From UBA10133 sp964528565 (GTDB taxonomy: Bacteria; Patescibacteriota; Microgenomatia; UBA1400; MFAQ01), in the NCBI GenBank assembly GCA_964528565.1, contig CAZGSP010000067.1, positions 1 through 20,808 of the forward strand: a stretch of DNA of 20,808 bases, given 5' to 3'. Below the pieces are notes generated by a model. That model ran no database searches and was not told the origin of the DNA. It saw only the letters and a list, made by a program, of their open reading frames with translations. The position numbers were made by a program, and so were the translations under genes. Of this stretch, positions 1-4,079 are shown one piece after another (positions within the stretch are counted from its first letter, which is position 1; each line of letters begins with the position of its first letter).

Positions 1-36
1 AGAGGCAGGTGCTCTAACCAACTGAGCTACTGACCC
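1..36 (-). tRNA. tRNA, partial, probably tRNA-Lys(CUU)
   Basis: The 5' part of a tRNA on the minus strand, cut by the window edge. Read on the minus strand from position 36 it gives a 7-nt acceptor strand GGGTCAG, T8-A9, a perfect D-stem GCTC/GAGC with a GG-containing D-loop, a CCTGC anticodon strand and loop bases C32, T33, C34, T35. The third anticodon base lies outside the window, so Lys(CUU), Glu(CUC) or Gln(CUG) are formally open. The D-arm and the CCTGC-CTCT context resemble bacterial tRNA-Lys(CUU). Its -10 element is at 47-52 (minus). Confidence 0.75.
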
Positions 37-44
37 GAACCTAC

Positions 45-73
45 ATATTTTACCTCATTTCAAGGTAAAATAT
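45..73. promoter_or_regulatory. Divergent tRNA promoters forming a perfect inverted repeat
   Basis: Positions 45-55 (ATATTTTACCT) and 63-73 (AGGTAAAATAT) are perfect 11-bp inverted repeats around a 7-nt spacer. Each arm contains GGTAAAAT in outward orientation. The plus-strand TAAAAT is at 66-71, 8 nt before tRNA-Arg. The minus-strand TAAAAT is at 52-47, 10 nt before the tRNA-Lys 5' end. The same GGTAAAAT stands before tRNA-Leu and tRNA-Val, so this is best read as two back-to-back -10 elements. Confidence 0.7.
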
Positions 74-79
74 ACCTAT

Positions 80-153
80 GCACCAATAGCTCAACTGGAT
101 AGAGCGTCGGCCTTCGAAGCCGCAGGTTGCAGGTCCGAGTCCTGCTTGGTGCA
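80..153 (+). tRNA. tRNA-Arg(UCG)
   Basis: Cloverleaf: acceptor GCACCAA/TTGGTGC with 7 perfect pairs, D-stem GCTC/GAGC, anticodon loop CTTCGAA with anticodon TCG at 114-116 (reads CGA), T-stem GCAGG/CCTGC, discriminator A153. Two oddities: base pair 27-43 is a T/C mismatch, and the T-loop reads TCCGAGT, so position 55, almost always T (pseudouridine), is C. The 3' CCA is not encoded (ACCT follows), so a CCA-adding enzyme is needed. Confidence 0.92.
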
Positions 154-159
154 CCTTTC

Positions 160-191
160 TTGACATCACCCCGGTTTTCTGCCACCATAAG
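160..191 (+). promoter_or_regulatory. Possible promoter of the secreted lysozyme-fold gene
   Basis: A perfect TTGACA at 160-165, directly downstream of tRNA-Arg, is followed after 20 nt by CATAAG (186-191), which lies 7 nt before the ATG at 199. The -10 position agrees with the leaderless spacing seen elsewhere in the window, but the 20-nt spacer is long and the hexamer is poor. Confidence 0.35.
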
Positions 192-198
192 TTAGCTT

Positions 199-807
199 AT
201 GGCGAAAAAGTTTTTGTATCTACTGGCTATTTTTATCCTTTCCTCCCGTGTCGTTTTTGGCCTCAACGCTTCTCTATTTGAAGATAATACTGAGCAGAAA
301 AGGTTTATCTTGGGAACCAGTGACAGCCTAAATGCCGAAACCATTCCCACTCCGGAAGAACCATTCGTTTTTTCGGCCTTACCCACCTTCGACGAACAAA
401 TCAAAACTTCGATCAAAACGGCCGATGCCCGCGCGGAAATTATCCGTCAGTATCTCCACAAATTTGGCTCGCCCTTGGAGCCATACTCCAACCTCATCGT
501 GACTCTTTCCGACCAATATCAATTTGATTACCGCTGGCTCGTGGCCATCGCCCAACAAGAATCAAATCTTTGTAAGCACATTCCGGAAAACTCCTTCAAC
601 TGTTGGGGGTGGGGGATATACGGAGACAAGGTTACGAGGTTTGATAATTATGAAGACGCCTTGCGGAGGATCGCCCCTCAGTTTACCAAGATCTTTCTCA
701 AAGGCAAGCACAGTAAGGATCCGGCAGAAGTTATGAGGACCTACACTCCTCCATCGGACGGCTCTTGGGCCGATGGAGTCTCCCAATTCTTCGACCATCT
801 GGACTAG
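199..807 (+). CDS. Secreted lysozyme-fold protein (putative peptidoglycan hydrolase)
   Basis: A 202-aa protein. Residues 1-22 form a signal peptide or N-terminal anchor: MAKK followed by a hydrophobic stretch. A variable linker follows to about residue 95. Residues 100-200 look like a lysozyme-like/lytic transglycosylase or glucosaminidase-type fold: LVAIAQQESNL carries a candidate catalytic Glu121, followed by the aromatic segment NCWGWGIYG (134-142) and a YEDAL helix (151-155). Cys125 and Cys135 could form a disulfide outside the cell. In this fold family the enzyme cleaves the MurNAc-GlcNAc bond of peptidoglycan; here that is inferred from motif and topology only. It has no operon partner: it sits between tRNA-Arg and the convergent tRNA-Leu, with only 5 nt to the latter and no terminator hairpin. 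It could instead be a wall-binding protein without activity. Confidence 0.75.
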   Translation: MAKKFLYLLAIFILSSRVVFGLNASLFEDNTEQKRFILGTSDSLNAETIPTPEEPFVFSALPTFDEQIKTSIKTADARAEIIRQYLHKFGSPLEPYSNLIVTLSDQYQFDYRWLVAIAQQESNLCKHIPENSFNCWGWGIYGDKVTRFDNYEDALRRIAPQFTKIFLKGKHSKDPAEVMRTYTPPSDGSWADGVSQFFDHLD

Positions 808-812
808 TTATG

Positions 813-893
813 TGCCGAGGAGAGGACTTGAACCTCCATGGGTTGCCCCGCTAGCTCCTAAAGCTAGTGCGTCTACCATTTCGCCACCTCGGC
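813..893 (-). tRNA. tRNA-Leu(UAG)
   Basis: Minus-strand type II tRNA of 81 nt: acceptor GCCGAGG/CCTCGGC, D-arm GGCGAAATGG..., anticodon stem CTAGC/GCTAG, loop TTTAGGA with anticodon TAG (reads CTA), a long variable arm, T-loop TTCAAGT, discriminator A813. CCA is not encoded (the next bases are CAT). Confidence 0.95.
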
Positions 894-903
894 AAGCCCA
901 ATC

Positions 904-911
904 ATTTTACC
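904..911 (-). promoter_or_regulatory. -10 element of tRNA-Leu
   Basis: GGTAAAAT read on the minus strand (911 to 904). It ends 10 nt before the mature tRNA 5' end at 893 and is divergent to the tig promoter. Confidence 0.65.
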
Positions 912-928
912 ACCGCAAGGCATGATAG

Positions 929-936
929 GTTAAAAT
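929..936 (+). promoter_or_regulatory. -10 element of tig, leaderless spacing
   Basis: GTTAAAAT, with TAAAAT at 931-936, lies 8 nt before the tig ATG at 945. The upstream gene is divergent, so tig must have its own promoter here. The spacing predicts transcription starting at or within a few nt of the ATG. No Shine-Dalgarno sequence is present and no good -35 hexamer is seen. Confidence 0.65.
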
Positions 937-944
937 AAAAGGCT

Positions 945-1727
945 ATGAACATCAAACAAACCAAGATCGAAAAGGGGACCGCCTATCTGGAAGCTATCGT
1001 CTCTCAGGAGGAAGTCGACCTGGAAAAAAACCACGTCGTCGAAGAAATGATCAAGACCGTCTCCGTTAAAGGATTCCGCCAAGGCAAAGCTCCCAAAGCC
1101 ATTGCCGAGAAGTCTCTTGACCCCGATAAGCTGAGTGATCACATCCTGGGTCACATCATGAACCATCTTCTCGAACACGCCATTGAAGAGCACCATTACC
1201 GCCTGCTGGGACGCCCTGTTCTGGAAGAGTTGAAAGCCGAAAAAGACGGCAGCTGGAATGTAAAACTACAACTTCCTCTATACCCAGAAGTCAAACTTGG
1301 GGACTACGCCAAATATCTCAAAACCAAGGATAAAGATAAAAAAGATAAAAAGGTCGAGGATGTTTATCAAGCCCTCTTGGATCACGAAAAAGTCGACGTC
1401 TCGGAACTGATTATCAACGAAGAGGTCAACTACAGTCTGGGGCGTCTCACCACTCAGGCAAAGTCTCTAAACCTTCCTCTTGAGGACTATCTAAAGGCTC
1501 TGGGAAAGAGTTTGGATCAAGTCAAGAAAGAATATGCGGAAAGCGCCGAAAAGTCTGTCAGACTGGACCTGATCCTTTTGGAAATTGCCAAAAAAGAAAA
1601 TATCGACACCGACGACAAGGAACTGATAGAATTAGCTAAAATATCCAATATCGAGTCAAAACAAATGGACCAGCTCAGATCCATCATGAACCGCCGCAAA
1701 ACCATTGATTATTTAATGAAAATCTGA
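945..1727 (+). CDS. tig: Trigger factor, reduced form without PPIase domain
   Basis: A 260-aa ribosome-associated chaperone that meets nascent chains at the exit tunnel. Residues 1-115 are the N-terminal ribosome-binding domain, with the signature GFRQGKAP at 43-50 that docks on L23/L29. After PEVKLGDYAKYLK, where the FKBP-type PPIase domain would start, the chain goes through a Lys/Asp-rich linker (about 125-136) straight into the helical C-terminal chaperone domain (about 137-250, with the family pattern of LPLEDYLKALGKSLDQV and a heptad-like ERSV.LDLILLEIA region). Trigger factors are usually about 430 aa, so the PPIase domain of about 100 aa and part of the C-domain arms are absent. The reading frame is intact, so this is a family-level reduction rather than a broken gene. 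The ATG at 945 is supported by the promoter 8 nt upstream. Confidence 0.9.
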   Translation: MNIKQTKIEKGTAYLEAIVSQEEVDLEKNHVVEEMIKTVSVKGFRQGKAPKAIAEKSLDPDKLSDHILGHIMNHLLEHAIEEHHYRLLGRPVLEELKAEKDGSWNVKLQLPLYPEVKLGDYAKYLKTKDKDKKDKKVEDVYQALLDHEKVDVSELIINEEVNYSLGRLTTQAKSLNLPLEDYLKALGKSLDQVKKEYAESAEKSVRLDLILLEIAKKENIDTDDKELIELAKISNIESKQMDQLRSIMNRRKTIDYLMKI

Positions 1728-1733
1728 TATTAT
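1725..1733 (+). promoter_or_regulatory. Extended -10 built on the tig stop codon
   Basis: The tig stop TGA (1725-1727) is immediately followed by TATTAT (1728-1733), so the two together read as an extended -10 (TGn-TATTAT). The ATG of the next gene is 11 nt further on, implying a leader of only a few nt. Confidence 0.55.
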
Positions 1734-1744
1734 AGGGCCAAGTT

Positions 1745-2296
1745 ATGAACAGTAATACGGGTAGCTCATCCGGCCAAAGTCAGGGAAACAACAAGATCCA
1801 GAGTTTTCTGGAGGCTCTTCGCAACTCTCAAGCCCGTTCTTTCGAAAATGGCAATCAGGAACCAAGGACGAATCCCTTTGCCGAGATACAACACAAGAAA
1901 GAGGCGGAAAAGAGACGGACAGAGCTCTTCTTTCAAGCCCGACAGCAAGAATGGAACAAAGTATTTTCTTCCAAAGAAAAGCAGACCACCGGTCGGATAG
2001 AGGAAATTAGAGAACAACTAAAAAACCTGGCCAAACAGGTCAAAAGACTGGACACCAATCTTCAAAAGGCAGTCGACTCTCCCGTGGCGCAAGCCGGGGT
2101 CTATCACGAAAGCTTTCTGTCTCACATCCAAAAAATGATCCAAATTTTTAGCCTCAAAGTTCAAGAAGCCAATAGCTGGCTCGAAATGTACAACTCCCGA
2201 TCAACCAAAAAGGGGACATACTGGAATATGGCCAAATCCAAAGGCAACGATTATACCCAGTCCAACGAACGCAACGTAGCCACCTCCGTCGGTTAA
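1745..2296 (+). CDS. Conserved-type CPR hypothetical protein, coiled coil
   Basis: A 183-aa cytoplasmic protein with no signal peptide or membrane segment. Residues 1-40 are Ser/Gly/Asn/Gln-rich and probably disordered. Residues 45-112 are strongly charged and helical, with heptad-like spacing (IEEIREQLKNLAKQVKRL), suggesting a coiled coil. The C-terminal part (about 113-183) has a compact pattern AQAGVYHESFLSHI, SWLEMYNSRS, YWNMAK and ends NERNVATSVG. This resembles a family of unknown function that I recall from Microgenomates-type genomes (possibly the one named DUF5660); I cannot verify the match. It follows tig by 17 nt and is followed by tRNA-Val; its own -10 lies at 1728-1733. No function can be assigned. 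The start ATG is fixed by the short gap to tig. Confidence 0.8.
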   Translation: MNSNTGSSSGQSQGNNKIQSFLEALRNSQARSFENGNQEPRTNPFAEIQHKKEAEKRRTELFFQARQQEWNKVFSSKEKQTTGRIEEIREQLKNLAKQVKRLDTNLQKAVDSPVAQAGVYHESFLSHIQKMIQIFSLKVQEANSWLEMYNSRSTKKGTYWNMAKSKGNDYTQSNERNVATSVG

Positions 2297-2302
2297 TGAG
2301 AT

Positions 2303-2310
2303 GGTAAAAT
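2303..2310 (+). promoter_or_regulatory. -10 element of tRNA-Val
   Basis: GGTAAAAT, the same octamer as before the other tRNA genes, ends 9 nt before the mature 5' end at 2320 and starts 6 nt after the stop codon of the preceding gene. Confidence 0.65.
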
Positions 2311-2319
2311 AACTCCATT

Positions 2320-2393
2320 GGGCTCGTAGCTCAGCTGGCTAGAGCGCTGCATTGACATTGCAGAGGTCACTGGTTCGAGTCCAGTCGGGCCCA
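2320..2393 (+). tRNA. tRNA-Val(GAC)
   Basis: Acceptor GGGCTCG/CGGGCCC (one G-U pair), D-stem GCTC/GAGC, anticodon stem CTGCA/TGCAG, loop TTGACAT with anticodon GAC at 2354-2356 (reads GTC), T-arm ACTGG-TTCGAGT-CCAGT, discriminator A2393. CCA is not encoded (CAG follows). The 3' part is duplicated 136 bp downstream. Confidence 0.96.
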
Positions 2394-2401
2394 CAGAAAA
2401 C

Positions 2402-2424
2402 ATCACCCTTGTGGTGATTTTTTT
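2402..2424 (+). terminator. Rho-independent terminator after tRNA-Val
   Basis: The stem ATCACC (2402-2407) pairs with GGTGAT (2413-2418) around a 5-nt loop, and seven T follow at 2418-2424. It starts 8 nt after the tRNA 3' end and would terminate the tRNA-Val transcript. Confidence 0.8.
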
Positions 2425-2439
2425 GTGGACATTATCCGA

Positions 2440-2518
2440 TGGACTCGAAAGTCGGAGGCAGTTTCGTAACGAACCTGCCGAGACAGGTCCGAGAGAGCGA
2501 AGCTACTCGAGGGAGTCC
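2440..2518 (+). other. Highly foldable segment, possible structured RNA or mobile-element core
   Basis: The outer stem GGACTC (2441-2446)/GAGTCC (2513-2518) closes two hairpins. Hairpin A is 2451-2484: GTC/GAC, then GGCAG/CTGCC, one mismatch, TTCG/CGAA and a 3-nt loop. Hairpin B is 2490-2509: CGAG/CTCG and AGC/GCT around GAA. Together they form a three-way junction. In addition, TGGACTCGAA (2440-2449) is the exact reverse complement of the tRNA-Val T-arm at 2374-2383. It lies downstream of a terminator, so transcription is uncertain. Confidence 0.4.
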
Positions 2519-2557
2519 AGTCGGGCCCACAAACAGGCACGGATTACACCCTATAAC

Positions 2558-2586
2558 TTGACAAATCGAGCTTAACGTGGTACTAT
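2558..2586 (+). promoter_or_regulatory. Canonical sigma70-type promoter of the 66-aa membrane protein
   Basis: A perfect -35 TTGACA (2558-2563), a 17-nt spacer and TACTAT (2581-2586), overlapping TATAAA at 2584-2589. The predicted start near 2593 gives a leader of about 34 nt. Confidence 0.65.
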
Positions 2587-2614
2587 AAACCTATTGGCTT
2601 CATTCACACATCCC

Positions 2615-2620
2615 GGAGGA
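2615..2620 (+). promoter_or_regulatory. Shine-Dalgarno sequence of the 66-aa membrane protein
   Basis: GGAGGA ends 6 nt before the ATG at 2627. It is the only clear Shine-Dalgarno sequence before a gene in this window and it fixes the start of this gene. Confidence 0.8.
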
Positions 2621-2626
2621 TAATTA

Positions 2627-2827
2627 ATGACACTCTTGACATTTCTTTTCTGGATCTACGCAATCGTGGGAATTATCACCTTTGCAGTGCATTTCCACAT
2701 TGCCAGAAGCAACACCCTTGGCCCAAGAATCCTTTTTTCTCTTGCCATGGGGTTCTGGCCACCGGCCACCGCCTCCTTCATCTATCTTCTTTTGTCCGAA
2801 ATGTGGACAAAAAATCAACAAGACTGA
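2627..2827 (+). CDS. Small membrane protein with two transmembrane segments
   Basis: A 66-aa protein, not recognised. Residues 2-23 (LTFLFWIYAIVGIITFAV) form one hydrophobic helix. A short polar stretch HFHIARSNT follows, then a second hydrophobic segment (about 35-58) containing GFWPPATASFIYLLL, and a polar end TKNQQD. The hairpin topology with both ends probably on the same side is inferred. The gene forms a stand-alone unit: its own strong promoter, a Shine-Dalgarno sequence and a terminator 9 nt after the stop. This differs from all neighbours and suggests strong or condition-specific expression, or acquisition from elsewhere. No function is proposed. Confidence 0.75.
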   Translation: MTLLTFLFWIYAIVGIITFAVHFHIARSNTLGPRILFSLAMGFWPPATASFIYLLLSEMWTKNQQD

Positions 2828-2835
2828 TGAAACTC

Positions 2836-2862
2836 AAACGACACCTTAAAGGTGTCGTTTTT
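2836..2862 (+). terminator. Rho-independent terminator after the 66-aa membrane protein
   Basis: AAACGACACC (2836-2845) pairs with GGTGTCGTTT (2851-2860) around a 5-nt loop. A T-run follows (2858-2862). Confidence 0.85.
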
Positions 2863-2895
2863 ATTTGTTAACATACTTTGTGGCTAAAAATATAG

Positions 2896-2901
2896 TAAAA
2901 T
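2896..2901 (+). promoter_or_regulatory. -10 element of the infC operon
   Basis: GTAAAAT with TAAAAT at 2896-2901. A start near 2908 would give a leader of about 23 nt before the TTG at 2931. This is too short for the L20-binding leader structures known upstream of infC-rpmI-rplT in other bacteria. No Shine-Dalgarno sequence is seen. Confidence 0.6.
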
Positions 2902-2930
2902 AACACGTATATCAATCAAAAAACAAAAAC

Positions 2931-3437
2931 TTGGGTAAATACTACCGTTTGAATCAAAATATCAGATATCCCGAAGTCAGGGTTATCGACGAAGAGGGTA
3001 AACAGTTGGGCATTATGTCCACCAAAGACGCTCTGGAAAGAGCGGCCTCCGTCGGGCTTGATTTGGTGGAAGTCACCGAGAAAGCCGTGCCTCCTATCGT
3101 TAAGATCATCGATTTTCAGAAGTTCAAATACCAGGAAGAGAAAAAGGACCACTCCGGCAGTTCCAAGGGTGGCCAGGAGACCAAAGAGATCCGTCTGAAA
3201 CCTTTTATGGCCGAAAATGACATGATGGTCAAGGTTAGACAGGCCGAAAAGTTTCTCAAAGGTGGCGATCGGGTCAAGTTGGTGGTAAAATTCCAGGGTA
3301 GGGAAATCACCAAGAAAGAGTTTGGAGAGAAAATCATGGCTCAGGTAATAAGCTTGTTGTCTGAAGTCTCCACGCTTGTTGAAGCCCCGAAGTTTTTGGG
3401 GAAGCTCTTGATTGCCCAAGTTAAACCAAAAAAATAA
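2931..3437 (+). CDS. infC: Translation initiation factor IF-3
   Basis: A 168-aa factor that binds the 30S subunit, keeps it apart from 50S and proofreads the start codon and initiator tRNA. The N-terminal domain (1-75) has the family opening YRLNQNIRYPEVRVIDEEGKQLGIMSTKDAL and DLVEV. A linker with KFKYQEEKK follows, and the C-terminal domain (about 88-168) has KEIRLKPFMAENDMMVKVRQAEKFLKGGDRVKLVVKFQGRE, a clear IF3-C signature. The start is a TTG, in line with the habit of infC genes to use rare start codons that allow autoregulation by IF-3. No ATG is available at the right place, and the YRLN motif directly follows. Length is normal. It heads the conserved order infC-rpmI-rplT, with 5 nt to rpmI. 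Confidence 0.95.
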   Translation: MGKYYRLNQNIRYPEVRVIDEEGKQLGIMSTKDALERAASVGLDLVEVTEKAVPPIVKIIDFQKFKYQEEKKDHSGSSKGGQETKEIRLKPFMAENDMMVKVRQAEKFLKGGDRVKLVVKFQGREITKKEFGEKIMAQVISLLSEVSTLVEAPKFLGKLLIAQVKPKK

Positions 3438-3442
3438 CCGCT

Positions 3443-3643
3443 ATGACCAAACAAAAGCAAAAGACGAGAAAGATCGTCATGAAACGATTTAAAATTACCG
3501 GCACCGGTAAGGTTCTTCGTCGCAGTCCATATATGCGTCACCTTCGCCGCAAAAAGAGCAAAAAGCTTATCCGCCGCTATCGACATTACCAGGAAGTCAC
3601 CGGAAAAATTGCCACGAAGATCAAGGCAATGCTTCATTTATAA
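3443..3643 (+). CDS. rpmI: Ribosomal protein bL35
   Basis: A 66-aa, strongly basic protein of the large subunit. The pattern KQKTRKIVMKRFKITGTGKVLRRSPYMRHL followed by KKSKK is typical of bL35 (the family has K.KT...KRFK.TG.GK..R...RH...KKS). It sits between infC and rplT in the usual order. The gap to infC is 5 nt and the ATG has no Shine-Dalgarno sequence. The C-terminal part (RRYRHYQEVTGKIATKIKAMLHL) is slightly longer than the usual 64-65 aa but within family range. Confidence 0.93.
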   Translation: MTKQKQKTRKIVMKRFKITGTGKVLRRSPYMRHLRRKKSKKLIRRYRHYQEVTGKIATKIKAMLHL

Positions 3644-3656
3644 AACATAAAAACAC

Positions 3657-4013
3657 ATGCCAAGAGTTAAAACCGGTACCGTCCGCCGTAAAGGACACAA
3701 AAAAGTCTTCCAGCTCGCCAAGGGCTTCCGGATGACCAGAAACCGCTTGTACAAAACCGCTTCCGAAGCCGTCCTTCACGCAGGCCAGTACGCCTACAAC
3801 GGCCGTAAAGAAAGAAAGCAACAGATGCGGGTTACTTGGATCTCCAGAATAAACTCGGCTCTTTCCTCCATTTCCGAAGCTCCCAAGTACTCCAGATTTA
3901 TCAAAGCCCTTTCCGACAAGAAAATTACTTTGAACCGTAAGGTTTTGGCCGCTTTGGCTACCAACCTCCCCGACGCCTTCAAAGATGTCGTTTCGTTTAG
4001 TGCCAAAAAATAA
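3657..4013 (+). CDS. rplT: Ribosomal protein bL20
   Basis: A 118-aa protein, standard length, needed early in 50S assembly by binding 23S rRNA. It begins PRVKTGTVRRKGHKKV, continues with the family motif AKGFRMTRNRLYKTASEAVLHAGQYAYNGRKERKQQMR and WISRIN, and ends in the globular RNA-binding domain (about 60-118). It is the third gene of the infC operon. The ATG lies 13 nt after rpmI. bL20 represses this operon in several bacteria by binding the mRNA leader; the short leader here makes that mechanism unlikely in its known form. Confidence 0.96.
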   Translation: MPRVKTGTVRRKGHKKVFQLAKGFRMTRNRLYKTASEAVLHAGQYAYNGRKERKQQMRVTWISRINSALSSISEAPKYSRFIKALSDKKITLNRKVLAALATNLPDAFKDVVSFSAKK

Positions 4014-4036
4014 ACGGGGATTTTAGATGTCTATTT

Positions 4037-4063
4037 AAAAACTCCCCGTTCAGGGGAGTTTTT
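4037..4063 (+). terminator. Rho-independent terminator of infC-rpmI-rplT
   Basis: AAAAACTCCCC (4037-4047) pairs with GGGGAGTTTTT (4053-4063) around a 5-nt loop. The stem itself ends in the T-run. It lies 24 nt after the rplT stop and separates the ribosomal operon from pheST. Confidence 0.9.
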
Positions 4064-4065
4064 GT

Positions 4066-4071
4066 TATCAT
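4066..4071 (+). promoter_or_regulatory. -10 element of pheST, leaderless spacing
   Basis: TATCAT lies 8 nt before the ATG at 4080 and 2 nt after the terminator T-run. The spacing implies transcription starting at or next to the ATG, so no T-box or attenuator leader fits between them. Confidence 0.5.
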
Positions 4072-4079
4072 TAAAGACG

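Larger units (their letters stand above)
2377..2531 (+). repeat. 19-bp direct repeat of the tRNA-Val 3' end flanking a 136-bp unit
   Basis: GAGTCCAGTCGGGCCCACA occurs at 2377-2395, inside the T-arm and acceptor of tRNA-Val, and again identically at 2513-2531. The repeat unit is 136 bp and contains the terminator and the foldable segment 2440-2518. Duplication of a tRNA 3' end is the classical footprint of site-specific integration (attL/attR), but no integrase gene lies between the copies. A relic, a small non-autonomous element, or a collapsed tandem tRNA copy are the alternatives. Confidence 0.6.

Noticed and set aside
2439..2561. A 40-aa open frame starting ATG at 2439 inside the foldable segment
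   Set aside because: It is made of the palindromic and tRNA-derived sequence itself, has no ribosome-binding or leaderless promoter signal, and ends in the -35 of the next promoter. Its composition looks non-coding.
2916..3419. A 167-aa open frame antisense to infC
   Set aside because: infC is certain from its motifs; the antisense frame shows no recognisable protein pattern and is a shadow of codon usage. The same applies to the other long antisense frames, for example in pheT and the PBP gene.
4062..4079. Upstream TTG start that would extend pheS by six residues
   Set aside because: The TTG lies in the terminator T-run and upstream of the predicted transcription start; the ATG at 4080 gives a normal PheS N-terminus.
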